Assembly: GCA_937902665.1 (NCBI GenBank)
Contig: CALELM010000027.1
Location: 1 to 35,305, forward strand
Direction of reading: 5' to 3'
Length of the DNA stretch: 35,305 bases
From: an uncultured Selenomonadaceae bacterium
GTDB lineage: Bacteria; Bacillota; Negativicutes; Selenomonadales; Selenomonadaceae
The notes under the pieces: generated by a model
What the model was told of the DNA's origin: nothing
The model's database searches: none
Seen by the model: the letters and a program-made list of their open reading frames with translations, nothing else
Shown: in pieces, positions 6,553 to 14,314 of the stretch
How the letters are laid out: every line of letters begins with the position of its first letter
How positions within the stretch are numbered: position 1 is the first letter of the stretch
Translations under genes and position numbers: made by a program

Positions 6553-8432
6553 GCTCCTGCACTCCTTTCCCTGCGTTCCTTTTCCAAGTAAACAAGCAAA
6601 ACAGACACGTCCGCAGGCGATACCCCTGAGATTCTGCCTGCCTGTCCCACGGAACGAGGACGGATGGCAGAGAGCTTTTCCCTTGCCTCGTCACGCAGGC
6701 TTGTTATTTTCCCATAGTCCAGTCCCTCCGGCAAAAGCTTGTTTTCCAGCTTTTCCATACGCTCTACCTGCTCCATCTGCTTTTTGATGTATCCTTCGTA
6801 GAAAATGGAAATCTCTACCTGCTTTTTCACCTCATCGTCCAGCGAGGGAAGTCCCAGCATTTCCTGCAAGATATCATAGCTTACGTTAGGACGGCGAAGC
6901 AATTCCACAAGGCTTGCCGTATTGCGAATGGGGGCGATTCCCTTGGATTCCAGCAAGTCGTTGACTTCCCTGCTCGGCTGCAGGCTTCGCTTTGCCAGCA
7001 TGGAAAGTGCCTCCTTTATTCTCTCCTGCTTTTTCGTGAAGCGTTCCCATCGGTCATCCTTCACAAGCCCCACCTTCCTGCCAAGCGGTGTCAGCCTTTG
7101 GTCTGCATTATCCTGACGCAGAATCAGGCGATATTCTGCCCTCGATGTCATAATGCGGTACGGTTCTTCCGTTCCCTTCGTCACGAGATCGTCAATGAGA
7201 ACGCCGATATATCCCTCCGAACGCTTGATAATAAGTGGCTCCTCTCCCTTGACCATCCTTGCTGCGTTGATGCCCGCAAGAATCCCCTGCGCCGCAGCCT
7301 CCTCATAGCCTGACGTTCCATTGGACTGCCCGGCGGAAAAGAACCCCTTGATTTCCTTGAATTCCAAGGTCGGCTTCAGCTGCAAGGGATCGATGCAGTC
7401 ATACTCAATGGCATAGCCTGCACGCATTACCTTCACATTTTCCAGTCCGGGAATCGTACGCAGGAAATTCAGCTGCACATCCATTGGCATGCTCGTTGAC
7501 ATTCCCTGCACATAAACCTCGTTCGTATGCAACCCCTCCGGCTCCAAAAAGAGCTGGTGCCTTTCCTTATCAGGAAATCTCAAAAGCTTTGACTCAATAG
7601 AAGGGCAGTATCTTGGCCCAATTCCCTCAATTATGCCGTTTGCCATCGGCGCACGATGCATATTATCGAGCAAAATACGATGCGTTTTCTCATTCGTGTA
7701 CGTCAGCCAGCAAGGAACCTGCTCCCTCGTCCTGACATCGCTCATGAAGGAAAAATTGCGGCATTCCTCATCTCCCGGCTGGAGACTCATTTTACTGTAA
7801 TCCAAGGTACGAGCATCCACTCTCGCCGGCGTTCCCGTCTTGAAACGCATGAGCCTTATTCCGTTTTCAGCAAGGGATTCCGAAAGCTTTCTTGCCGCTC
7901 TCTGCCCGTTCGGTCCTCCCTCATAGGTCTTTTCCCCAAGAATAATACGCCCCTTGAGATACGTTCCCGTTGCCAAAATGACCGCAGGTGCCAGATACAC
8001 CTCACCTGTCTCAATTTCCACGCCCTTGATTTCGCCTTCTTCCACCAAAAGCCTTTCCACCAAGATTTGCTTTACATCAAGATTTTCCGTATTCTCGCAG
8101 GTTTCCTTCATGGCAAGCTGGTAAAGCTTCTTGTCTGCCTGCGCTCTCAGGGCATGTACCGCAGGACCCTTTCCTGTATTAAGCATTCGATACTGAATAC
8201 AGGTTTTGTCGGCATTGATTCCCATTTCCCCTCCAAGGGCATCCACCTCTCTTACCAAATGCCCCTTGGCAGGCCCTCCTACAGATGGATTGCATGGCAT
8301 CATAGCAATATTGTCCATCGAAAGCGTTGCCAGAAGCGTCCTGCAGCCTATCCTCGCAGCAGCCAGTGCCGCCTCCACGCCTGCGTGTCCCGCACCAATC
8401 ACAATAACATCATATTTTCCTGCCGTAAACAA
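6549..8432 (-). CDS. mnmG: tRNA uridine-5-carboxymethylaminomethyl modification enzyme MnmG
   Basis: This is the FAD-dependent subunit of the MnmE-MnmG complex that makes the (carboxymethyl)aminomethyl group on U34 of tRNAs. The N-terminal FAD-binding motif GAGHAGVEAALAAARIG and the MMPCNPSVGGPAKG signature are intact. I chose a TTG start at 8430-8432 giving MFTAGKYDVIV, because GGAGGGG lies five bases before it and this is the usual family N-terminus; the upstream in-frame ATG at 8459 would overlap mnmE. The 627-residue length is typical. It lies 11 bases after mnmE and overlaps rsmG by four. Confidence 0.97.
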   Translation of the reverse strand: MFTAGKYDVIVIGAGHAGVEAALAAARIGCRTLLATLSMDNIAMMPCNPSVGGPAKGHLVREVDALGGEMGINADKTCIQYRMLNTGKGPAVHALRAQADKKLYQLAMKETCENTENLDVKQILVERLLVEEGEIKGVEIETGEVYLAPAVILATGTYLKGRIILGEKTYEGGPNGQRAARKLSESLAENGIRLMRFKTGTPARVDARTLDYSKMSLQPGDEECRNFSFMSDVRTREQVPCWLTYTNEKTHRILLDNMHRAPMANGIIEGIGPRYCPSIESKLLRFPDKERHQLFLEPEGLHTNEVYVQGMSTSMPMDVQLNFLRTIPGLENVKVMRAGYAIEYDCIDPLQLKPTLEFKEIKGFFSAGQSNGTSGYEEAAAQGILAGINAARMVKGEEPLIIKRSEGYIGVLIDDLVTKGTEEPYRIMTSRAEYRLILRQDNADQRLTPLGRKVGLVKDDRWERFTKKQERIKEALSMLAKRSLQPSREVNDLLESKGIAPIRNTASLVELLRRPNVSYDILQEMLGLPSLDDEVKKQVEISIFYEGYIKKQMEQVERMEKLENKLLPEGLDYGKITSLRDEAREKLSAIRPRSVGQAGRISGVSPADVSVLLVYLEKERRERSAGA

Positions 8433-8443
8433 TGCAACCCCTC

Positions 8444-9832
8444 CTATTTTCCAATGCAAAATTGAGAAAATATCTGATCAATAATATCTTCTCCTGCTGT
8501 TTCACCAGTAATTTCTCCAAGCTTTTCCCAAGCAGAACGAAGGTCTATAGAAATAAAATCCTCTCCCATTTCCATATCTATGGTCTGGAGTGCCGCCTCC
8601 AAATGCTTCTTCGCTTCACCCAGCAGATAGGCTTGGCGTTCGTTATCCACAAAGCAGGCATTATCTGTGGATAATGCCTTTCCATAGACCTTTTGAGCAA
8701 TCAATTCACCAAGCTCTGCAAGACCCGTTTCTTCCTTCGTTGATATAAAACATAGCGGAAAGGACGAAAACCTCTCCTTGAGCATCTCAGACGGGAATAC
8801 AGGCATTAGATCATTTTTTGTAACCAAAAGGATTGCCTCACGCCCATCCAGCAGCTCCATAATCTCCTCGTCCTCTGCCGTAAGATCCGAAGAACCATCA
8901 AAAAGTGCCAAAATCAAGGAAGCCTTTTCTGCATATTCCCTCGACCTTTCCACGCCAATTCGTTCTACCATATCCTCCGTTGCCCGAATTCCCGCCGTAT
9001 CTATGATGCGAAGCGGCACGCCTCCCACCTCTGCATATTCCTCGATACTGTCACGCGTCGTCCCCGGAATCTCCGTAACGATAGCCCTCTCCTCATGCAG
9101 CAGGGCATTCAAAAGACTTGACTTTCCGACATTTGGCTTCCCAATGATTGCCGTTGTCAGCCCTTCCCGTAAAATCCTCCCCGTCCTTGCTGTTTTCAAT
9201 AGCTCATTTAAATCATTGGCATACGCAACCACATTTTGACGCACCTTATCCCTCACGATGGAATCTACTTCATCCTCCGGAAAGTCAATGACAGCCTCCA
9301 AATGCGCAATTTGCTCCAAAATCCTGTGACGAAGCCCTGCTATCCTTTTGGAAAGCTTTCCCTCCAAATGTCCTGCCGCCATCCGAAGAGATGCTTCCGT
9401 CTTGGACTGGATCACGTCCATAACTGCCTGTGCCTGTGCAAGATCCATTCGCCCATTCAAAAATGCCCGCTTGGTAAATTCTCCCCTCTCTGCAGGACGC
9501 GCGCCTGCTGCATAGGTAAGCGCCAATGTCTTTTGAAGCGGCACACGCCCGCCATGGCACTGCAATTCCACGACATCCTCCATAGTGTAGGAATGAGGCG
9601 CTTTCATGACAAGAGCGATTGCCTCATCCACGATTTCCCCGCCTTCGTCCACAATTTTCCCATAAACGGCACGGTACGATCCTGTTTCCCTCAGGCTCCT
9701 ATCCCTGCTCGGGAAAAATATACGTTCTGCAACCTCTATTGCCTTCTCGCCGCTAATTCTTACAATTCCAATCCCTGCCTCGCCTGCCGAAGTAGCAGCT
9801 GCACTGATGGTATCTCCCTGCAAACCTTCCAT
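8444..9832 (-). CDS. mnmE: tRNA modification GTPase MnmE
   Basis: The product (462 residues from this start) is the GTPase partner of MnmG. The N-terminal formyl-THF-binding domain begins at DTISAAATSAG. The inserted G domain carries GKPNVGKSSLLN (G1), GTTRDS (G2), DTAGIR (G3) and TKND (G4). The protein ends with the conserved C-terminal CIGK, whose cysteine is essential in the family. The start is uncertain: ATGs at 9847, 9841 and 9832 and a TTG at 9823 are all possible, and only the TTG has a well-spaced GAGGGAG site. A terminator-like hairpin sits directly upstream. Two perfect inverted DnaA boxes lie inside the gene at 8643-8674. Confidence 0.96.
   Translation of the reverse strand: MEGLQGDTISAAATSAGEAGIGIVRISGEKAIEVAERIFFPSRDRSLRETGSYRAVYGKIVDEGGEIVDEAIALVMKAPHSYTMEDVVELQCHGGRVPLQKTLALTYAAGARPAERGEFTKRAFLNGRMDLAQAQAVMDVIQSKTEASLRMAAGHLEGKLSKRIAGLRHRILEQIAHLEAVIDFPEDEVDSIVRDKVRQNVVAYANDLNELLKTARTGRILREGLTTAIIGKPNVGKSSLLNALLHEERAIVTEIPGTTRDSIEEYAEVGGVPLRIIDTAGIRATEDMVERIGVERSREYAEKASLILALFDGSSDLTAEDEEIMELLDGREAILLVTKNDLMPVFPSEMLKERFSSFPLCFISTKEETGLAELGELIAQKVYGKALSTDNACFVDNERQAYLLGEAKKHLEAALQTIDMEMGEDFISIDLRSAWEKLGEITGETAGEDIIDQIFSQFCIGK
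8643..8674. promoter_or_regulatory. inverted pair of perfect DnaA boxes inside mnmE
   Basis: TTATCCACA (8643-8651) and its reverse complement TGTGGATAA (8666-8674) face each other across 14 bases, within coding sequence. Both are exact consensus 9-mers. They are about 3.6-4 kb from oriC and could be a DnaA-titration or reactivation site, or a chance product of codon use. Confidence 0.6.
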
Positions 9833-9849
9833 CTCCCTCATCTTCATAG

Positions 9850-9882
9850 AAAAAAGGACCGCCCAAGTACGGACAGCCCTTT
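9850..9882 (-). terminator. terminator-like hairpin between jag and mnmE
   Basis: On the minus strand a 12-bp stem containing three G-U pairs (arms 9871-9882 and 9853-9864, six-base loop) runs into a tract of six T residues (9850-9855). It follows the jag stop by about 18 bases and would partly end transcription of the rpmH-jag part before mnmE. The G-U pairs make it moderate in strength, so read-through is expected. Confidence 0.6.
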
Positions 9883-9899
9883 CACAGCTCTCTAAAAAA

Positions 9900-10667
9900 T
9901 TATTCGATTTCCTCAGATCTTTCCCGAAAGCGATTTCCTCCGCGTTTCGGAACAATCACGATATAACGGTACGGCTCATCGCCCTCGCTTGTCGTAATCA
10001 CTCGATGATTGTCCTGCAATGCCACATGAATAATCTTGCGCTCGTGACGGTTCATTGGCTCCAGCTTGATGGACTGGCACATACGAACTGCCTTCTCCGC
10101 CAAGCGATTTGCCAAACGGTTCAAGGTTTCCTCCCTGCGGGAACGATAATTTTCTACATCAAGAATAATGCGGACTCTCTCCTCCGTCATGCCCCGATTT
10201 GCCGCAAGGTTCACGAGGTACTGAAGGGAATCCAAGGTCTGCCCATGCTTCCCAATCAGAACGCCGATTTCCTTCCCTGCCAGCTCGAAAACATATCCAT
10301 CCTCTGTCTGCTTGCCATTCATCTCGACTTCTATGTTCATGGCAATAAAAATTTCCGAAAGGAACTTCTCTGCTCGTTCCACACCCAAGGAAGATGCATC
10401 TTCCTTGCTTGCAGGAGCCTGTTCCTCCTCTGCAATCTCCACGAAATTCTCAGCAGTCTCTTTTTCTTTGCAGTCCGTCTTTTCTTCCATTTCCTTTACC
10501 GTCACCTTGACGCGAGCCGGCTTTGCACCAATAAGCCCCAAAAAACCTTTAGATGGCTGTTCTAAAATCTCGCAATCTACCTGCTCCTTAGAGCATCCCA
10601 ACTCCAAAAGTGCCGATTGGATAGCTTCTTCCACGGTCTTTCCCGTCTTTTCCAAAGCCTTGGCCAT
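9900..10667 (-). CDS. jag: RNA-binding protein Jag/KhpB (Jag-N, KH and R3H domains)
   Basis: The 255-residue cytoplasmic protein begins with a Jag-N domain (AKALEKTGKTVEEAIQ..., about 1-50), then an acidic linker (about 60-105), a KH domain with the GxxG loop in IGKHGQTLDSLQY (about 140-152) and a C-terminal R3H domain with the R-xxx-H motif in NRHERKIIH (about 205). Family members bind RNA, pair with KhpA and affect cell division and envelope synthesis in Gram-positive bacteria. I chose the ATG at 10667 over an upstream in-frame start at 10700 because AGGGGG lies nine bases before it and the N-terminus then matches the family. It begins one base after the yidC stop. Confidence 0.95.
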   Translation of the reverse strand: MAKALEKTGKTVEEAIQSALLELGCSKEQVDCEILEQPSKGFLGLIGAKPARVKVTVKEMEEKTDCKEKETAENFVEIAEEEQAPASKEDASSLGVERAEKFLSEIFIAMNIEVEMNGKQTEDGYVFELAGKEIGVLIGKHGQTLDSLQYLVNLAANRGMTEERVRIILDVENYRSRREETLNRLANRLAEKAVRMCQSIKLEPMNRHERKIIHVALQDNHRVITTSEGDEPYRYIVIVPKRGGNRFRERSEEIE

Positions 10668-10668
10668 A

Positions 10669-11352
10669 TCAAGCAGCCCCCTTCTTGCTTTCCTTTTCAT
10701 CCTTTCGGAACATCCACCACTGCTGCGCTATCTGCACAATATTCATCGTAACCCAGTAAAGGACAAGTCCGGAAGGAAAGTTTATGCTGATCCAGCCCAC
10801 GAAAATAGGCATCACCGTCATCATGATTTTCATCTGCTGTGTCATTTCCGTCGTGGTCTGCTTTTGCTGCAAGAACGTCGTCAATGCAGACAAAATCGGC
10901 AAAACATAAATAGGATCTGGCTCAGAAAGACTCGGAAGCCAAGCAAAGGAAGCCGTTCCTCCAACGCTTGCATAGTCAAAGCTGAAAAGAGCCCAATACA
11001 TCGCCATCAAAATCGGCATTTGTATGAAAAGGGGCAAGCAGCCAGCCAAAGGATTTACGCCTGCATTTTGGTACAGCTCCCCTACCTTCTGCTGCATCAG
11101 CTTCGGATCGTTCTTGTACTTCTCCTGAATCTTCTTCATTTTTGGACTTAATTCCTGCATTGCCTTCATTGACTTGACCTGCTTGACTGTCAATGGATAG
11201 AGCAGCATCTTGATAAGCACTGTCAAAAGAATAATGGACAAGCCTATGCTTGCAACCCCCATCATATCAGTAAGCGTATACAATGCCGTCAATACAAGCG
11301 ACAAAAGGCCCGTAATCGGCGAAAGAATACCTGCAATAATCCCTGGTTCCAA
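10669..11352 (-). CDS. yidC: membrane protein insertase YidC/Oxa1/Alb3 family
   Basis: The 227-residue integral membrane protein inserts proteins into the cytoplasmic membrane alone or with SecYEG. It has the compact five-helix layout: an N-terminal helix, the cytoplasmic charged hairpin (KMKKIQEKYKNDPKLMQQK, about 70-88), PLAGCLPLFIQMPILMAMYWAL (about 100-121), and two C-terminal helices. The big periplasmic domain of proteobacterial YidC is absent, as usual in Firmicutes, and there is no lipobox. The start codon is TTG at 11350-11352 with a weak AGGATG site; no in-frame ATG gives a better fit. Confidence 0.96.
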   Translation of the reverse strand: MEPGIIAGILSPITGLLSLVLTALYTLTDMMGVASIGLSIILLTVLIKMLLYPLTVKQVKSMKAMQELSPKMKKIQEKYKNDPKLMQQKVGELYQNAGVNPLAGCLPLFIQMPILMAMYWALFSFDYASVGGTASFAWLPSLSEPDPIYVLPILSALTTFLQQKQTTTEMTQQMKIMMTVMPIFVGWISINFPSGLVLYWVTMNIVQIAQQWWMFRKDEKESKKGAA

Positions 11353-11386
11353 CTCATCACATCCTAATTCAAAATACTAGCAACAT

Positions 11387-11596
11387 TTATGGCACGGGAT
11401 CGTAACCGCCCTTGTGAAACGGGTGACATCGCAGCAAACGCTTGCACGCCATCCATCCCCCCTTGCAGATCCCGTATTTTTCTATAGCAATCATCGCATA
11501 TTCCGAGCATGTAGGAATATACCGGCAGGAAGGAGGCTTCAAGGGAGAAAGATACGACCGATAAAAACGTATCAAAAAAAGAACTGCCCTTTTCAC
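11387..11596 (-). CDS. yidD: membrane protein insertion efficiency factor YidD
   Basis: The 69-residue product carries the family signature: FYRSYLSPLKPPSCRYIPTC near residues 11-30, a conserved cysteine triplet (C24, C30, C44), and KGGWMACKRLLRCHPFHKGG. YidD is a small peripheral membrane protein that assists YidC-dependent insertion. Its ATG overlaps the end of rnpA by four bases, and yidC begins 34 bases downstream. The start gives the normal family N-terminus (MKRAVLFLIRFYR). Confidence 0.96.
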   Translation of the reverse strand: MKRAVLFLIRFYRSYLSPLKPPSCRYIPTCSEYAMIAIEKYGICKGGWMACKRLLRCHPFHKGGYDPVP

Positions 11597-11952
11597 TTCT
11601 CATCTTCCTCCTGAAAAATTCTGGCTTTCCTCCCCACCTGCAGGAAAGCCTTCTGCGCCACAGCGCACTTTTCATTTACCAAGGCACGTCTTCCAACCAA
11701 GATCAAAGCAGCTCCAGAGCGAATTTTCTTTTGATGCAAACGATAGGTTTCGCGAAGCAGCCTCTTTACCCTGTTGCGCACTACTGCGCAGCCGAGCTTC
11801 TTGCCAGCCGCAAAGCCAACCTTCCCTGCCATCTCCTCTGTTGGAAAGACGTAAAGCACTAAATATCGGTTTGCATAAGATTTCCCACAATGATAAACAG
11901 TCTGAAATTCCTTCCTCTGGCGGAGAATCTTCCGTTTTGGTAACTTCAACAT
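11593..11952 (-). CDS. rnpA: ribonuclease P protein component
   Basis: The 119-residue basic protein is the subunit of RNase P that helps the catalytic RNA mature tRNA 5' ends. The conserved block AAGKKLGCAVVRNRVKRLLRE (about 44-64) contains the RNR motif used for RNA binding. I chose the ATG at 11952 (MLKLPKRKILRQRKEF) because GAGAGGAAG precedes it closely and this is the family N-terminus; the open frame extends upstream without a better start. It lies 78 bases after rpmH and overlaps yidD. Confidence 0.97.
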   Translation of the reverse strand: MLKLPKRKILRQRKEFQTVYHCGKSYANRYLVLYVFPTEEMAGKVGFAAGKKLGCAVVRNRVKRLLRETYRLHQKKIRSGAALILVGRRALVNEKCAVAQKAFLQVGRKARIFQEEDEK

Positions 11953-12030
11953 AAACTTCCTCTCAAAAAATGAACCACAGAGGGATTCTCCATGAAACGG
12001 AAAAAAGGCCACCGCAGTGACCTGTACGAA

Positions 12031-12165
12031 TTATGCCGTAAGCTTCTTTCTGCCACGCTGGCGTCTTCTCTTGATAACAAGACGGCCTCCCTTTGTCTTC
12101 ATGCGCTCACGAAAGCCGTGCGTCTTTTTGCGCCAATGGTTATTCGGCTGATAAGTCTGTTTCAC
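12031..12165 (-). CDS. rpmH: 50S ribosomal protein L34
   Basis: A 44-residue, very basic protein is encoded: it begins MKQTYQPNNHWRKKTHGF and ends with the RRRQRGRKKLTA tail, both typical of L34. The start codon is GTG at 12163-12165 with GGAGGTG ten bases upstream on the minus strand. It is the first gene of the leftward operon and the usual marker of the origin side in bacteria, divergent from dnaA. Confidence 0.96.
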   Translation of the reverse strand: MKQTYQPNNHWRKKTHGFRERMKTKGGRLVIKRRRQRGRKKLTA

Positions 12166-12207
12166 TACCTCAACACCTCCTTAATGCTTATGAGGTAAAC
12201 CCAAAGG

Positions 12208-12266
12208 AATATACTCCCAAGAATTTTACTACGTCAAATTATAGACTAGCTATCTTAGAGTGTCAA
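12208..12266 (-). promoter_or_regulatory. tandem promoters of the rpmH-rnpA-yidD-yidC-jag operon
   Basis: On the minus strand TTGACA (12261-12266) and TATAAT (12238-12243) stand 17 bases apart, a perfect sigma-A promoter. A second candidate follows at once: TTGACG (12232-12237), 18 bases, TATATT (12208-12213). The start points lie between 40 and 70 bases upstream of the L34 start codon. Confidence 0.85.
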
Positions 12267-12319
12267 GCAATAAACTGTGGACAAAATTGGTTTTGCAAGT
12301 GTATTTCCCCAAAAAACTG

Positions 12320-12348
12320 TTGATAACTTTCTTTAATTTTGTTAATAT
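12320..12348 (+). promoter_or_regulatory. candidate dnaA promoter 1
   Basis: TTGATA (12320-12325) and TAATAT (12343-12348) are 17 bases apart, about 280 bases before the dnaA start and upstream of the main DnaA boxes. Confidence 0.45.
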
Positions 12349-12491
12349 ATTCTTGCACATTTTGGAGAACGTAGAAGGATTCCTTGGAAGTATGCAAAGC
12401 AAGGCACATGTTGTCCACATAAAAGGATCCTTATCCACAACATTATCCACATTTCCACAAATCTTTTCATGCCCGATTATTGCAATGATTC

Positions 12492-12520
12492 TTGAGATTG
12501 CCGTCTCTTGGTTTTGTAAT
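12492..12520 (+). promoter_or_regulatory. candidate dnaA promoter 2
   Basis: TTGAGA (12492-12497) and TGTAAT (12515-12520) are 17 bases apart. A transcript from here would pass through the boxes at 12552-12571, so bound DnaA could repress it. Confidence 0.4.
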
Positions 12521-12632
12521 TTTTTTCGGATGCGTTTTCTTTTGGAATAATTTATCCACACTTGTGGACAAGGCTGTGGAAAAGTACTATCTCTTGTGTA
12601 CAATAAAACTCTATGCCAGAAAGGATTTTTTT

Positions 12633-14057
12633 ATGGATCGAAAAGAAATGCCACAAATTTGGGAGTCTATCCTTGAGAGATCTCAGGAAACACTCTCCGA
12701 ATCCATCTGCAAGAACTGGCTTCGTCCAGTTGTCCCCATCTCCCTTGAAAACCAGACTCTGACACTTGGCGCACCGACCAGCCTGCATAAGGACTGGATT
12801 GAAAAGCGTTACATTACTATTCTTGAGGATGCTGCGCAAAACGAGATGCAGCAAGAAATTCATATCGTCCTCAAGAGCTTGAATTTGCAAACCGTCAACG
12901 AATCTTCCGCAGATTCCGCTGTCTCCTCCCCCGATTTAGTTCAGGGTACTCTTCTTTCGGATGCATCTGCTCCCGCAGAAAAGGAAGAACAGAACCATCG
13001 GGATTCCTCGGAGCAGATTGCTCCCGGCGATACGACAAGCCTGAACCCCAAATATACATTCAATACCTTTGTCATGGGAAAATCCAACCAACTGGCGCAC
13101 GGTGCTGCTATGGGAGTAGCTGCCGCACCGGGAACAAAATACAACCCCCTCTTCATGTACGGGGGTGTTGGACTTGGAAAGACGCATCTCATGCATGCAA
13201 TCGGCAACCAGATTTTAAAGAGCAGCCCGCAAAAACGTGTCCTCTATGTTTCCTGCGAGCAGTTCACCAATGAGCTTATTAACTCCATCCGAGACAACAA
13301 GGGAGAGTTCTTCCGCCAGAAATACCGCACCATTGATGTGCTTCTCGTTGACGATATCCAGTTCCTTTCTGGAAAGCAAAGCACGCAGGAAGAATTTTTC
13401 CATACCTTCAATGAGCTTTACAATGCCAACAAGCAGATCATTCTGTCCTCGGATCGTCCCCCAAAGGACGTTGACCAGCTGACCGACAGGCTTCGCTCCC
13501 GCTTTGAGTGCGGATTGATTACGGACATTCAGGCGCCTGATCTCGAAACGCGAATTGCCATACTCAAAAAGAAGGCTCTTCTCGATAATATCAATGTCGG
13601 TGATGAAGTCATGATTTACATTGCAAGCCGAATCGACAGCAATATTCGAGAGCTGGAAGGTGCGCTGACCCGTGTGGTTGCTTACGCCTCCCTTACTCAC
13701 CAGATGATTACAACGGAGCTTGTTGCAGAAGCATTGAAGGACATTTTTGCCAATAGCAAGCCAAAAGAAATCACGATGGATGTTATCCAGAAGATTGTAG
13801 CGGACTATTTCGCTATCCCTGTCGATGATCTTCATTCCAAGAAGCGTCCCAAAAATATTGCTTATCCGAGGCAGATTGCTATGTACCTTTGCAGGGAGCT
13901 GACAGATACCTCCTTGCCGCAAATTGGCAGTTCCTTTGGAGGGCGTGATCATACGACCGTCATGCATGCATGCGACAAAATAAAAACCGACAAGGAGCAG
14001 GACAAAAAGCTTCAGAAAGCACTGAAGGACTTGACGGCACTTATCCAGCAAATGTAG
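12633..14057 (+). CDS. dnaA: chromosomal replication initiator protein DnaA
   Basis: The 474-residue initiator binds the boxes on both sides of its gene and opens the origin. Domain I is at about 1-85, a variable linker rich in S/D/E/A at about 88-138, the AAA+ domain with Walker A GGVGLGKTH (177-185) and Walker B LLVDDIQF (237-244), and the helix-turn-helix domain IV containing SSFGGRDHTTVMHA (near 440). I chose the ATG at 12633 (MDRKEMPQIWESI) because AAAGGA lies about eight bases upstream and the N-terminus fits the family; the open frame continues upstream through the origin without a sensible start. Confidence 0.98.
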   Translation: MDRKEMPQIWESILERSQETLSESICKNWLRPVVPISLENQTLTLGAPTSLHKDWIEKRYITILEDAAQNEMQQEIHIVLKSLNLQTVNESSADSAVSSPDLVQGTLLSDASAPAEKEEQNHRDSSEQIAPGDTTSLNPKYTFNTFVMGKSNQLAHGAAMGVAAAPGTKYNPLFMYGGVGLGKTHLMHAIGNQILKSSPQKRVLYVSCEQFTNELINSIRDNKGEFFRQKYRTIDVLLVDDIQFLSGKQSTQEEFFHTFNELYNANKQIILSSDRPPKDVDQLTDRLRSRFECGLITDIQAPDLETRIAILKKKALLDNINVGDEVMIYIASRIDSNIRELEGALTRVVAYASLTHQMITTELVAEALKDIFANSKPKEITMDVIQKIVADYFAIPVDDLHSKKRPKNIAYPRQIAMYLCRELTDTSLPQIGSSFGGRDHTTVMHACDKIKTDKEQDKKLQKALKDLTALIQQM

Positions 14058-14067
14058 TGCATAACTT

Positions 14068-14194
14068 CGTGGATAATCGCAAGGATATGCTGCAAACAAG
14101 ATGTTCATAACTGAGAAAGGGGGTTATCACCGTGTATTGTGTGGATAACCTCCTTTTCCTTTCCCACAAGCTTATCCACTCCATTTTATGCACA
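14068..14194. other. oriC, downstream part: DnaA boxes between dnaA and dnaN
   Basis: TGTGGATAA (14140-14148, perfect, minus strand) and TTATGCACA (14186-14194, fits TTATNCACA) are the strongest boxes; CGTGGATAA (14068-14076) and TTATCCACT (14172-14180) have one mismatch. They lead into the DnaA-trio and AT-rich segment, as in the incC half of the Bacillus origin. Confidence 0.85.
14116..14156 (+). terminator. hairpin after dnaA, probable terminator overlapping a DnaA box
   Basis: A 13-bp stem with one G-U pair (arms 14116-14128 and 14144-14156, 15-base loop) is followed by a T/C-rich run (CCTTTTCCTTTCCC). It lies about 60 bases after the dnaA stop. The perfect DnaA box 14140-14148 covers part of the loop and right arm. 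Confidence 0.65.
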
Positions 14195-14222
14195 ACTGCC
14201 TTGTTTAAAACCACTTTTCTAC

Positions 14223-14272
14223 ATTTCCACAGCCCCTACTACGACGACTACTGTTTTATTTTATATTTATAA
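14223..14272 (+). other. putative origin unwinding site: DnaA-trio run and AT-rich element
   Basis: After a weak box (ATTTCCACA, 14223-14231) and a short GC stretch come six triplets at 14236-14253 (CTA CTA CGA CGA CTA CTG), followed by an unbroken A/T stretch at 14254-14272. In Bacillus subtilis the same order (box, GC-rich spacer, CTA-type trios, AT-rich DNA) forms the basal unwinding system onto which DnaA spreads as a filament on the 3'-GAT-5' strand. Here the function is inferred from that arrangement. Confidence 0.75.
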
Positions 14273-14314
14273 GCAATCTTAAAACTAAGCCTCACAAAAG
14301 AAAGAAGGATTATC

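Larger units (their letters stand above)
12276..12604. other. oriC, upstream part: DnaA-box cluster before dnaA
   Basis: Perfect TTATCCACA boxes lie at 12431-12439, 12443-12451 and 12552-12560, all on the plus strand. One-mismatch boxes lie at 12276-12284 (TGTGGACAA), 12318-12326 (TGTTGATAA), 12411-12419 (TTGTCCACA) and 12563-12571 (TGTGGACAA), with a further weak TGTGTACAA at 12595-12603. The layout resembles the incAB half of the bipartite Bacillus origin and probably also gives DnaA autoregulation. Confidence 0.9.

Noticed and set aside
8498..8505. TGTTTCAC half of a parS site in mnmE
   Set aside because: The other half does not match; a single 8-base half site is expected by chance.
12158..12165. 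TGTTTCAC half of a parS site at the rpmH start
   Set aside because: Only half of the palindrome is present; the bases encode the start of L34.
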